A DNA stretch of 64,000 nt from Asterochloris sp. CNOR1. Its lineage: Eukaryota; Chlorophyta; Trebouxiophyceae; Trebouxiales; Trebouxiaceae. Positions 1 to 17,800 of this stretch are shown here, one piece after another (position 1 is the first letter of the stretch; each line of letters begins with the position of its first letter). A program made the translations under genes and the position numbers. The stretch is from contig OZ017751.1 in NCBI GenBank assembly GCA_963969365.1, forward strand, positions 1,736,001 to 1,800,000. Reading direction: 5' to 3'. A model generated the notes under the pieces. That model saw only the letters and a list, made by a program, of their open reading frames with translations, searched no databases and was not told the origin of the DNA.

Positions 1-4467
<4,467 letters not shown>

Positions 4468-4850
4468 GCTGATGGCCTCTGTGCGGCCGCAAGCTAGAGG
4501 CTAGCAGGCCTGAGGGAGAGAACAGCAATCTGCAGAGGGGCAGATGCCAGGCGCTACAGCTCTTGGGTGAGACCTTCCCTCCTCGCTGCAGGCGGCTTCC
4601 TGCGCTGATGCCTTCAGCTGACGCCGAGGCAGCCGCTGACGCTGCAAGGGGGAGTGTGGATGCGCTGCAGCTGATGAAGCGAGCTCAGCCACTGCTTTGC
4701 TTTGGCTCACAGCAGGTTCTGCGGCCGTTGTGATCAGCGATCGGAGTTTGAGACGGCTCAGGAGGACGTTGGTGAGGTGAGCACTGCCTGACACCCTTAC
4801 AACAAGTACTTGGTTGACCTGAAGCTGGACAAAGCTTTTCCCTGGGCGCC
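4468..4850. promoter_or_regulatory. Bidirectional intergenic region, helicase (-) / RBM39-like (+)
   Basis: This 383-bp interval separates the two divergent start codons and must hold the 5' UTRs and promoters of both. I see no TATA box or named element that I can support. Both neighbours are RNA-processing genes, so a shared promoter is plausible, but that is inference. Confidence 0.5.
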
Positions 4851-7800
4851 ATGGGAGAGTTTGACGAGTGAGCGCGCCTCCTGCTGGATGCGTTGTGCCA
4901 GTCCATGGCTGTAAATCCTTCATGAGGCTGGCTGCGTGCACTGCAGGTATGACTTCTTGCAGGATGGGGACAGGCCTGCAGCACAGGATCAGGCCCCAGC
5001 AAATGGCAAGCCTGCTGCAGCTGAGATTCCCAGAGATAGGGACAGGGACCGCCGCGACAAGGACCGCCCCAGAGAGGAGAGGCACAGGAGCAGGCATCGC
5101 TCGCGGTCCAGGGAGCACAGATCACACTCCCACAGGTGAGGTTGCGCAGGATGTGTGCTCTGTGACCCCGCCTGCGCCATGTCAGCCTCAATGGTGTGCA
5201 CTCTGTCTATGCTCTTCCCTCCAGACAGATAGCCCAGGGAAAGCTCAGTCCCTCCATGGGAACCCTGCTGCAGGTCCAGCATGCATGATTGGGGGCATGA
5301 CAGGGACAGGCACCTCAGGGGTGATGGTTTCCTGCTTGCTGACGTCTGCAGGTCTAGCAGGCCAGATGACAGGCATGACAGGGACAGACGTGCGCCCAGG
5401 GAGCATAGGGAGCACCGCGGGGGCCGCCACGATGAGAGAGATCATGGGCCACGCTCCCGGGGCTATGAGCGGCCCCTGCCCCCGCCTCCAGCCTCAGCCA
5501 GGTATGCCAGAATGTGTGAGATGGCCACTGGGGTTGCTTTGGACAAGGTCCGGCGTTCCCACTTTCCTGCAGGTCACATTTACTCAGTGCAGGTGTGTCA
5601 CATGCTTTCGCGCTCTGCTCCTATCTCTGCTGTTTTCGAGGGCAGCTGAGGTCCACCGGGCGCCAAGCCCTGCACTGCTGTGAGCAGATGTCCATCAGAA
5701 TGCTCTCTGGGCACCCTGCAGTGTGCTCCTGAGTTGCGGCTGACAAAGCCTTGGTGGCAGCCTCAGCCTTCGAGGAGCAAGGTGCGCTGCATGTGACAGC
5801 TTGAGGCCCTCCGCTGTCTGGCATCCACCCAAGTGTCTCCGGCGCCTGAAGTGCAACATGAGACAGGCAGTGATATATGTTGCTTACGTCCATTTTTCTC
5901 ATGAACTCAGCAGGGTATTGGGCACACCATATTCGCTCTGATTGTCACGCTCCCTGCTGCAGATACTGCTTGCTTCTCTGCTGGCAACTTGGGGGCCGAG
6001 TGAGCCAGGCAGGGCATTATATACAGCTTCCATTCCCTCTTTGAGCCCTGCAGCTGCAGCTCTGCCAACCTGCAGTTTGCCAGCATGTGCCGCTCTTGCC
6101 CTGCTGCTTGCTGGCTGCTCTGTGCAGTGTATAGTCTAGCATGACAATGCAGCTGTGTGAGCGCCAGGTCTCAGGTCCCCCCCCTGCTCTGTGCTTGCCC
6201 TGCAGGGAGCAGACCCCGCCAGAGATCCGGGCAGCGCGTGAGCGCGAGAAGGAGCTGGCAGAGCTGGACCGCGACATCCGTACAGTTTTTGCTCATAATC
6301 TCCCCCTCAGAGCAGGGGAGGAGGACCTGTTGGAATTCTTCGCCCAGGCTGGCACGGTGCTGGATGTGAAGATCATCACCGACAGGAACACGCGGCGGTC
6401 CAAGGGTTTTGCCTACATTGAGTATGCACGCAGGGTGAGTCTGCTGGTTCAGCAGGACGCGAGGCCTAGGCCTCTGTTTTCTGTGCTCAGGTCAGCATGC
6501 ACAAGCACGCACAGCAGGAGTAGGGGTTTCAGCAGAGGTGTGCGTTGCCCTGGTGTGAAAGGCTGCATGCAGCAGGCTCAGGTACAGCTTGACATGCAGC
6601 AGACTGCCATGCACCTTTGGAAGATGCAGCATGGCCAGACACGCCACTACTCAGCTTTTGCCCTGCATGAGTCAAGCAGTCTGTCGGTCAAGCTGCAGAT
6701 CCCAGCACAGCTGGGACACCATCGCCAGGAAGCACAAACGTGCTCTTTCCGCGCTGCAGGAGGACATTGTGAACGCCCTGGCACTAACGGGCCAGACGCT
6801 CATGGGTCAGACAGTGATGGTCAAGAGCTCTGAGGTGCGATGCACATCATGTGCTGGGTGTTGATGGCATGCCCCTCCCACCGCTTGCATTTTTTGCCTG
6901 GATTGAAGCAGGCATTTTTATTGGAATTATCAAGCTGCCTCTGTCTTCATGAAACCAGATGTAGATGCTTCGCAGGTCAGGAGCCAGTGCTGGTGCTTGG
7001 CTCTAGTTTGAGCAGAAGCAGGCAACACCTGTGTCAGATGTTGTTTCCACTGCCCTTCAGAAGCAGGGAGCTGCACCACCTCTTAGGAGCGGCAGATGCT
7101 TTTGTGTGTGGGCAGGGTGCTTGTCTGCTGCAGGCTGAGAAGAACATGGCTTGGGAGGCTCAACAGCAGCAAGCGCAGGCGCAGGCGCAGCTCAATGCGC
7201 TGCAGTCGCAGCAGGGCACCGGCCCCTGCAAGCTGCTGGTGGCTAACATCAATATCCGCATCGAGGTAGGCAAGCCCTGCTGTGCCAACCCCTGATGGCA
7301 GGTGCTGGCTGGGATATGAGAGCCGTCCACCGTGTGCCTCCTGTGCCTGTGTGCCTGTGAATGTGCCTCTGCACAGGCTGGGATGTGACACATTCACTGG
7401 CTTTGGTGAAGACTGGCTGTAAGGGGGAGCCCTATGTGCGGTTCCCTGCAGCGGGTTGAGGACCTCAGGCAGTGTTTGTTGCCCATCAGCAGCACATATA
7501 TACTGCACTGCCGCTCAACCTGGTGTGCTGGCAGGAGGACCTAATTTGGAGCCTGTCTGGGTTGCAACGCAGCCTGGCCTGCATTCCACACCTGTCTGCT
7601 GTGCTCTGCAGGAGGATGACCTGAGGAACCTCTTCATGCCCTTCGGCACCATCATCAGCGTGGAGGTGGTGCGTGACTCCACAGGGGCCCCTCAGGTGCG
7701 CTGCAGGAGTGGCTTTGCGGGCAGCCAGCTTGCAGCATTGTTTGTCCTAGCAGCTGGCCTCTCCTGCCTTCGCTGGGTGCCCAAGGTTGCCGGACAGCAG

Positions 7801-9288
7801 GCATGCACTCCCCTCCAGCCTGCTGGTGTCATCTACGGCAGCGAATGCGTCAGCATGCAAGGCTGTAGCATGACCCAGAGCTTTCAGCAGCATCTGCGGG
7901 CTCATGCTTTGCTAGAGTCTTGCTGCTCACACCTAAAGCCTGCATTTGATCTCTGTAGGGGTATGGTTATGTGGAGTTTACCACTATGGCTGATGCTGCC
8001 AAGGCCATGCAGCAGTGGGATGGGCAGGAGCTGGTGGGGCAGAAGCTGTCGGTCAAAATTCAGACCATCGCAGCGCCCCAGCAGCTGCCAGGCATGCAGC
8101 CCGCAGTTGACCTGGACGAGCGTGACGGTGAGTGGGGGTGTGCTCAGCTATGGGCAGGGAGATGCTGTGCCAGCTTTGGAGCAGGGAAGGTGGGTGTGTG
8201 CAGGGAGAAATCGTGCTTGGTGGGCAATGTGTCCTGCAGGTAAACATCATGCCAGCAGTACCTAGTGCAAGATGGCGCTGCAAGCTTCTTGAACTGACAG
8301 AGTTGTCTCTGGCTCTGTTGGCAGCCAGTGAATTCAGTCCAGGAGTGTGCCAAGCATCACAGCAGAATCCATCAGCACAGTCAATGTGCCCTCAGTAGAC
8401 CGTCCCTGGTGCTGCCTGCAGAGCAAGGAGGCCTCAAGCTGACCTCCAACGCACGTGCAGCACTCATGAGCCGCCTGGCAGGCGAGAATGTGGCAGGCTC
8501 GGGCAGCAACATGGTCCCCATGGGGCAGCCGCCGCCAGGCCCCAGCCGGCAGCTGCCCCTGCAGCCGCAGGAGCCCCAGATCCAGTGGACCAACCCCAAC
8601 ATTGTGATGGAGCAGGGCATGCTGGGCCCCAAGAGCCCCATCCCCACGCAGTGCCTGCTCCTGAAAAACATGTTTGACCCTGCTGCGTGAGTTCATTCCT
8701 TTGTCAGGGCCTGTCAGCTCTACTGCTCTCTGAGTACTGTCTCTGTAGCAAGCAGCTTGGAGCCAAGAGTCTATCTGCTTGCTAGCATGACTTTGTTGTT
8801 GCTTCTGCATGTGCATTACCAGCCTGCCATGCAGTGTGATGTTCTGAAGCTTGCTGCCTGCCAGCTCACATTCAAGTTTACTGGCATGTATCATGACTGC
8901 CTGCCTGTGAGGGGAACCAGTCAGGACTGACATGGCGCCATGTGTCCTTGCAGGGAGGAGGAACCTAATTGGGACCAGGACATTGCCGGTGATGTGAAGG
9001 ATGAGTGCTCCAAGTATGGCGCTGTTGGGCATGTCCATGTGGACAGGAACAGCAAGGTATTTGTGTTCTTGGAGAGCTGCCTACCTGACTAGCAATGCTG
9101 CAATTGTTTGCAGAGCTGAACCTGATGGCCAACAATCTGTGCTGCAGGGCCATGTGTACCTCAAATTTTTGCGGCCCGAGGGTGCTTCAGCAGCGCAGAA
9201 GAGCCTCAACGGTCGCTGGTTTGCTGGGCGCCAGATTTCAGCAGACTTTCAGTTCCCTGCTGTCTACAACAATCATTTCAAGTGCTGA
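4851..9288 (+). CDS. RBM39: RBM39/CAPER-alpha-like SR-type splicing factor with RRM domains
   Basis: Nuclear RNA-binding protein that assists U2AF-type 3' splice-site recognition in animals. Exons: 4851-4867, 4947-5135, 5274-5501 (or 5352-5501), 6206-6434, 6760-6834, 7134-7265, 7612-7695, 7959-8127, 8422-8686, 8954-9056, 9148-9288; all phases agree. The protein is 543 aa (517 with the shorter exon 3). The N-terminus is acidic, then rich in Arg/Asp/Ser/His (RDRDRDRR, RSRHRSRSRE). RRM1 follows (TVFAHNLP... with RNP1 KGFAYIEYA), then a Gln/Ala linker, RRM2 (KLLVANINIRIEEDDLRNLF... with GYGYVEFTT), a Pro/Gln linker with QIQWTNPN, and a UHM-like third RRM (CLLLKNMFDPA...EEEPNWDQDI...GHVYLKF, GRWFAGRQISADF). 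That order matches the RBM39/CC1 family. The third domain normally binds ULM tryptophans of SF3B1. Divergent from the helicase gene. Confidence 0.92.
5268..5405 (+). repeat. 78-bp tandem duplication giving two in-frame acceptors in the RBM39-like gene
   Basis: Bases 5268-5325 and about 5346-5403 share CTGCAGGTC(C/T)AGCA, then a GAT-containing block, then GGCATGACAGGGACAG. Each copy carries its own CTGCAG acceptor. The two acceptors are 78 bp apart, so using either keeps the frame, adding or removing 26 Arg/Asp-rich residues. There is no stop between them. Confidence 0.78.
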
Positions 9289-9784
9289 ATCGCACAGGGT
9301 GGCCTCTGTTAAGCATGTCAACAGAGGTCAAGTCCTGCAAGTTTGATGGTGGGCAGTCCCATGGGTGTTGCTGCAGATGAGACAGACTTGTAGTGCAAAG
9401 GCAGAGAGGCATGCCACAGGCCATCAACTGCCCATTCTGCCTGTGACTTTGGTGTCATGGCTCCCTCTTGAGTGACTGACAACCACTAGCATTCAGGAAT
9501 TGGAAATCTTCAGGCCAGCCATAAGATGTTGTGAGGGACATTTGGCAGCCTGACTTGCCAAAGGCCCCTGCATGCAATGCTCAGCTGCATGCTTTCCTGC
9601 TTCGAGGCACACCTTGTCACCAACATGTCTGACCCTGACACTTTGTCATGACAGGCCCAGCCTGGCATTCAGGCTTGCTGCAGAGGCTTTCTTATTTTAT
9701 GTGGAGGCCCGGTCCCTCCACATGATGAAGGCTGCAAGATGAGCTGATGCCTGTTGGCACTGCAATGTCAAATGGTTCAAACAA
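9289..9784. other. Convergent intergenic region, no gene seen
   Basis: Lies between the RBM39-like stop codon and the stop codon of the minus-strand endonuclease V-like gene. It should contain both 3' UTRs. No further ORF with family resemblance, RNA gene or repeat was recognised. Confidence 0.55.
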
Positions 9785-10726
9785 TCACATGCGTGCTGCT
9801 TGTTTGGCTGCCATCCTGGCAAATCGGAGAGGCTCAGGGATGCGGTGGCGGGAGCAGGCCAGGTATACAGCCACTGCTGTGCTGAGGCAAACTCGATGGC
9901 CAACAGAGACATATACAGGTCTCTGCATGCTTGCCTGGCACACAGCAGCTCCTAGCGTCTCTGGCTCTGCTTGCAGAGTCTGCAGGCAAACCATGCATGC
10001 CTCCTCTAGCGACTGGGTTGTGAGGGGCCTTCTCGGAGGCTGATCACTTTGATTCAGGAAAGCAAGTCGTCTCTGATGGACTTCCTCCGCAAACTGTTCA
10101 TTTTGGTTGCCACAGGTGGCCTGTTTTGCAAGCGCTGCACGAACCGCTTTCTCGTCATGCAGCTGGAGGCCAGGGAGCAGCAGCAGCGAGTCAACTACTC
10201 CAATGGTTGGGATGCCAGCTTGGACCCCCAGCTGGCTTGCGAGACCACAGCGTTGAGGGTGCAGTACACCGTTGCCACTCACCAGGAGGATCTGCAGGGT
10301 ACACAGTGGAGATCCTCAGCTCCTGTGATTTGGGGTTGCACAGAAGGTCAGCAGTCCCACCTGGGGGCAATAGACAGATTGGGCTGCCCGCTCCAGGAGC
10401 CGTATGAAGGTGGGGCAGTGCCGCAAGCCCAGAAAGCCAGCTTGATATGGTGGCAGGCATTGGGCTTCCACAGTGTCTTGAAAGACCAGCTGCAGGGATG
10501 GCAGTTGCACCACCACTAGGGCTGCATGGCCGCTGCAGGTAGCTGAGAAGGCTGAAGCACACAGCAGAGGCAGATCATGCGCTGCACCTGACTGCAGCCT
10601 GCCTGTCCTCCTCAACCTCTTGAAGGTGAAGGCCTCCCACATATCTGAGTGGAGTCTGAAACCCATCCTGCTGGACAAGCTGCCTACAAATCTGCGACTG
10701 CAGAGTCCCTATGTCCATGTGTAAAG

Positions 10727-10760
10727 TAAAAAGAAAAAAGAAGAAGAAGAAGAAGGAAAG
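10727..10760. repeat. Purine-rich AAG/GAA tract
   Basis: A run of about 34 bases of A and G with a GAA/AAG repeat. On the minus strand it falls in the endonuclease V-like exon 1 and encodes the Leu/Phe-rich stretch after the first active-site Asp, so it may have expanded inside a coding exon. Confidence 0.7.
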
Positions 10761-10894
10761 TCAGCTTTAGGTCACTCGAAGCCGTCGCCTTCCCAGTGCA
10801 CAGCAAGCTGACATCAAGGCAGTCGGAGCAGGGCTGATCTGCCAAATCTGCTTCATCGGTCTCCTGGGAATCGGCCGGCAGAGAGGGACCCACC

Positions 10895-12477
<1,583 letters not shown>

Positions 12478-12529
12478 TCGTCCTCCTGCAGCGACAGTAT
12501 TTCCACTTCCAACATTTTGAAGCTTAAAG

Positions 12530-14455
12530 ATGGAAGGGGAACAGCACCAATTCGGATTCACACTCTTTAACGTCCACACTGCGATGACGTCCGCAATAGA
12601 CACTGCCTTGACCAAGTTCTTGCAGGCAAGGAGCCTGGATGCTCAGAGCCGGCCGAGCCCAGCCCATGCAGAGGTCCATGCACGCGACCTTACGCCTGCA
12701 GAAGGCAATGATCAGCCAGAGACAGGGCCATCTGGAATGGCAGAGAACATGGAACAGGAGGAGAAGCCTGATTTGCTGGAGGCCCAGCCATCCAATGCAC
12801 CTGTGGACAGAGTATGCGACCTGACCAACCCCTTGGACTCTGGTGAGCATGGCGAGTGATCTTTGTGGTTATGTTTATGTGCCTGCACTGTTGTTCCATC
12901 CAATGCCGTGTGGCAGCCATGCAATCAAGCATTTGCTCCCATCTATGAAGCAAATGGAGTGCGAGCAATCAGGTGGGAGCAGTACCGTGCATGCTCACGC
13001 CAAGTGACATACCTGACCGAAGCTTGCTGCAGAGGGCTACCTGGCACACCCTGTCTGCCCTGCTGGCTGCAAGTGGACCACCCGCACCAGGCCAGACTTC
13101 ACTCAGAGAGCAGAGCTCATGGATGTGAGGCGCTTTGGCCCATCTTTTGCTGGATTGACTGCCTTCAAGGACGTTCTGTATGCTTGTCAAGTGCTAGCCT
13201 GGCATGTGTCTGCAGTTACCAGGGCTGGGTGCTCGTCATGGCTGCACACTATGTCACCAAAAGTAATGTTGCAGCACTCTTCTGCAGAGGTACATGAAGC
13301 ACCTGACGGCCTGCAGAATGTTGGCACGGCTGCCCAGTGCAGTGTCCATACGTTTCGACATGAGGGGCGTCACTGTCTGGTACACTGTCAGGCCGGGGTC
13401 GGGCACTAAGGGCAGGAGCACATATGGCAAGCAGGGCTTCCAGCTGGAGGGTGAGCTGCCGAACCAGGCGCCTGCTGGCCAAGGAGCATGCACTGCTGCT
13501 GAGCAAGCAGAGGCTGCTGCAATGCTGAATGCACTTGTGGAGGTAGCCGCACGGCTGCAATCTTGCGCAACTCACCTAGCCTGCAGGCACTGCTGGGGTT
13601 GCTTGCTGCCTCCAGCCTGCTTCCTGAGGTGCTGGACAGGCCTGCATGGATGTGACCAATCTTCATCGAACGCAGCCCGATATGGGTGCCACTCCCACAC
13701 TTGCCTCATTAGCCTGCCCCCTACCCTGCAGGGCAGCCCTACGTGGATGCCACCAACATGCAGCGCCTGCCTGGCGAGGTGATGGACATCCTGATGGAGC
13801 CCATTGAGGGGCTGAGGAGGGCGCCTCAGGGGAGCGCAGCCGGCTCAGAGCCCCAGGCAGCCTCAGTCTACAGCCCTGGGGAGGTCAGCCCGCCCAATCA
13901 GAATCCAGATTCCAGCACGCACAACGAGGGGCTGCGCATGATCAGGGGGCCAGTGGCACTGAGGGCGGTGAGTGCTATGCCTCATATGTCTGGAGTTGTG
14001 GTAGGCCCTGCTGTTTGTATGGACAGTCCATATCCCTCATGAACTGCAAGGGTGATGCTTCCCCAAAGCTGTGAGTGAAGCTGACTTACTGGCCTTTGTC
14101 ATTGCCAAACATGTCCAGGGCGGAATGAATGCTTAATGGCATGCTCCAGGCATGATCACGGCTTGCGCAGCATTGCTTGCCAGCATGCTGCTGGGTGGGA
14201 GTTGGGCCACAGCTGCCTGCCTGCTTGCAGGAAACAGAGTCAGTGCCTGGGGCAGAGGGCACCAAGAGGGCCGCCACTCAGCCCGACCGCAGCGCGAAAC
14301 GCATGAAGCCCCTTGCATCTTTCAGTGAAGGTCTGACTGAAGAGGATGAGGTGGGGGCCACTGTTCTGCTTTGGCAGAGTTCATGATAGTGCCTCCTTCA
14401 TCACACACCTTCTGTTCATATGCAGGCCTTCATGGAGCTCTACCTGCGGAAGTAA
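12530..14455 (+). CDS. Unrecognised 306-aa protein
   Basis: No family recognised. A six-exon model keeps phase throughout: 12530-12842, 13114-13172, about 13288-13450, 13732-13967, 14231-14350, 14426-14455. The start ATG lies only 52 bases after the RPS18 stop. The N-terminal third is acidic and Pro/Glu-rich. The middle has an ordered-looking segment (ELMDVRRFGPSFAGLTAF, then LARLPSAVSIRFDMRG and VTVWYTVRPGSG). The C-terminal part is Ser/Pro-rich with a short basic patch (AKRMKP) that could be a nuclear signal, ending in EAFMELYLRK. The exon 2 donor (GTTCTG) is weak, so that junction is the least secure. The gene could be fast evolving or lineage specific. Confidence 0.55.
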
Positions 14456-14885
14456 GCTGGCAATGTGCTGCGTTTGTAACTGAGAGGCATGTGGCATGAT
14501 GGCACTGTTACCATGCTCTTGCCCATTGCGCTGTGGTGTCACTGTGCTGTAGCGTCTCAAGCGCTTGTGCTGAGTTATTTCGAAGTCATGCAGCCATGGC
14601 TGTGCCGCAGGCGGCGCATGACTCTACAGCGCTCTTCATAGATGGCTCTCAACAAGATTTAGATGCGGCAATTGCCCTCGCTGACATGTTTTGGATTGTA
14701 AATGGCAACTTCTCATAACTGTTAGTCACTGCCTGGAATGCCTGTTATTGTTCACTGGGTCTGACTTGTTGCTGAACGGCAGCCATAAGGGGTTTGAAGC
14801 ACTGAGACATGGAAAGAGGGCCGCACAAAAGGGGTTTGAGACTGTCATGGCTGCGGTGCGAGACAAGACCACAACTTATGTACTG
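14456..14885. other. Convergent intergenic region, nothing recognised
   Basis: Separates the stop of the unrecognised plus-strand gene from the inferred stop of the minus-strand coiled-coil gene. It presumably holds both 3' UTRs. No RNA gene, repeat or ORF with family resemblance was seen. Confidence 0.45.
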
Positions 14886-17800
14886 CTAGCTGAGCCAATC
14901 TCGATGGGATTGGCGGGCTGCAGGCAACGGGGCCACTATTTTACTGAGCCAGGCTGGCTTCTGCCTGGTCCCTGCAGGCAGAGCAAGATTGTGGGCATGC
15001 CTGGCTCTTTGCTGAAGCGCTGATACATCACTTTGCCCCTGGTCTGGAGGCCTGAACTATGCCCTTGCTTCACCCTGGCTGATGCCTGATGGACTTGATA
15101 GGGCCCACCTGATTGCAATCTTCCTCTGTCTAGCTGGGGTGTGGCAGGTGCTGACTGCGGAGTGCCCAGCCCCGCACGTTGCACTGGGGAGCCCTGCCCG
15201 ACATCCCTACTTAATTCTGAGTGCTGGGTTTGCAAGGCTGCTGCAGCTGCCTGCTGCACAGCAAGCTCCATGCGCTGTGTCTGCGTCTCAAGCTTGGACA
15301 GCAGGGACTGCTTGTCCGCCTGGAGCTGCAGAGTCTGTGCCTGCCGCACAGGAGCAGTGCACGTCAGCATGATGGTGCAGGGCACCAGAACCTGTTCTTC
15401 TGCCTAGGCACAAAGAGGAGGGGCAACACACAGCAGCTATGTGCAGGGCCAACAGACCCTGACTGTCCGCCAAGAGGTGCAGGGTCTGTGTACGAGCCGA
15501 TCACATGTCAGCAGCAAAAACGGGGCGGCTAGTCATGCAAGGACAGGCACAGCCCACTTGAGATGGGCCCACTGCCGAAGTTGTTGACGGTGTTTGTGCT
15601 CCCTGTTGTGAGGCAGAGATTCCCTGGAACACAAGCCCGATTTGCTCACATGTTTGCGCTTGAGAGCCGCCACCAGGATTCCCTGCTGCCACTCCAGATG
15701 GGCTAGCATGTCCTGAATCTCATGCACCGCCGCCTGGTGCTCCTGTGTAGAGCCAGCCATAGCACCTGCAGACCGCTGCAAACGACACCGTACACGCCCT
15801 GAAAAGGTCCAACAGGTTCAGCGCTGTTGCTCTCCACACTGTGCGTGATGGAGGGCCCACTGAGCCAAGATGCACCCAATATGGCCCAGTCCGATCTGAG
15901 CAGCTGGCGGACTGAGCTAGCACCAAGCTGCCTTCACAAGCCTCTCACCAAGCTGCCCAGAGAGTTGTGGAAGCAGCACCAATTGCTGAGCCTGCAGGTG
16001 CTGCAGGCTTTGCTGCCTTGCCTCCTCGCTCAGGGGCGCCAGGCCCGCCTGCTGCTGCTGCTGGCGCCGCACGTTGTCAGCCACCTGCGCACTGAAGGCC
16101 TGTGCAGGAGCCGGCGCCGGCTCGGGGCTCGGAGACACTCGGTGCTGAGGGCCGGCAACTTGGCGCCCTGCAAGCAATGGGCCACAATCAGCACTGACAG
16201 GACCAGCACAGCTCCCAGGGACAGCACCAAGAATCTGTTGTGCAGCAGATAGGGGTGGTTGTTAATGAGACCACATCCTGGCGAGCAGTGACCTCGGCCC
16301 ACCTGGTGCTGAGCCGACCCCAGCGGGTGGTGCCTGCAGCTCTGCAGCCCCAACCTGGTCCCCTGCCACAGGCCCTGCTGCCTCCAGCACTCTTGCTGAC
16401 AGACCTGTACTGCCTCCAGACGCAGCGGGGCCAGGCAGTGCAGTTGGCCCCAACACTGGCGATGGCACCGCTGCAGAGCTGTTCCTCAGCATCTCCCGAA
16501 GGACCTTGGACTCCTCCTGCAGGCAGGCAGGCAGGAGGGCGTGTGATGAGCCACAGCTTGACCTATTGCCAGCCTTGCTGCTGCGGGGCCCACCATAACC
16601 TCCGTGCATACCTCAGTCAGCCTGCAAGACCAGCTGCCAGCAGGTGGAGGCACCGCCATGCGCTGTGCAGGCACCAGGCAGGCACCTGCTGGCAGCACCC
16701 TGACCTTCTCACTGCAGACTGCACATGTCTGCGCCATTATGGTTACTGTCCCCAAAAGTGTCGGGAGCCCAGCACACCAGACACTGTCGAGGAGCAAAGC
16801 CCGTGCCAGAGGAGTTTGCCTGCTGTGATGGTACCCAGTGAGTGCACTTTCCCGCCACCGTCAAGGTACACTTGTCTAGTCTCAAGCAATGGTGTACCCT
16901 TTCCAGCGACATACCCCTCGCCCACCACTTCCTCACCGAAGCACACGCATTGAGGGCAGCAACCCTGGCTGCAGCGGTTGGCCTCCAGGGCTGGTGCCCT
17001 CCTGGCACCTGGAGCAACTGCACTGCCCCGGTGTTGTGTAGACGTGCAGGGCAGGGCATGCCCACCCGCAGCGCCTGGATGGTGGCCTCCAGGCTGGCGA
17101 CCTCCTGCGCAGCCATCTGAGAGCGGTGCTCCGAGCGGTGGCGCACCTCCGCTGCGCCCTCTGCCTCCACTGCTGCGCGGAGCTCGCTGCTGCGCAGGTG
17201 CAGGCAGCGCTCCTCCAGGGACACCACCTCGGCTGCCAGGGCCTGCAGCGCCAGGGGCCAGTGATGCTGTGGCAGCCTAGTTGCGGGCATCTTTCTGCCT
17301 CCAACAACAGCTGGCCTGACATGGTACGGCCTGGGTTGCACTGTTGGAAGGAAGCTGTTGCTATGGCCAGTGCATTGAACAGGGACACAGTGCATTGAGC
17401 AGGCACCAAGCTGCCAAGCAGGGCCCCCTCTTGCATCAGACAATTTTGTTGCTCATGCAGCAGGGTGCATGCTACAGCCGTTTCAAGCCCCGCAGCAGCG
17501 ACAGCAGCCATCTGCAGCACAGGCGAGCGCCTGCACAAGGGCCATTGCATCTGACAACAGCAACTGCAAACAGTGGTGCCCACCTTGACCTGCTGGGACG
17601 CCTCCTGGGCGCTTTGGCGGCATGCATCCCGTTCAGCAGCCAGGCCTTGCAGCGCCAAGTGCTGGGCAGCGATCTGCTCCTGGCAGCGCCTGACTTCAGT
17701 GCGGCCCTGCTGTATCTGAGCGGCCTGCAGAACGGCAAGGGGGATGTACCAGGCAGTCTCGCGCACAGCAGGCATGCATGAGGAGGCAGCAGTGCCGCTG

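Noticed and set aside
10281-10300. GTGAGT at the EndoV-like LVSGNG segment as a real splice donor
   Set aside because: The sequence after it is strongly homologous to EndoV and in frame, so it is coding rather than intronic.
16240-16953. Plus-strand open frame of 237 codons
   Set aside because: Composition is typical of an antisense shadow and it overlaps coiled-coil exons on the minus strand whose phases chain correctly.
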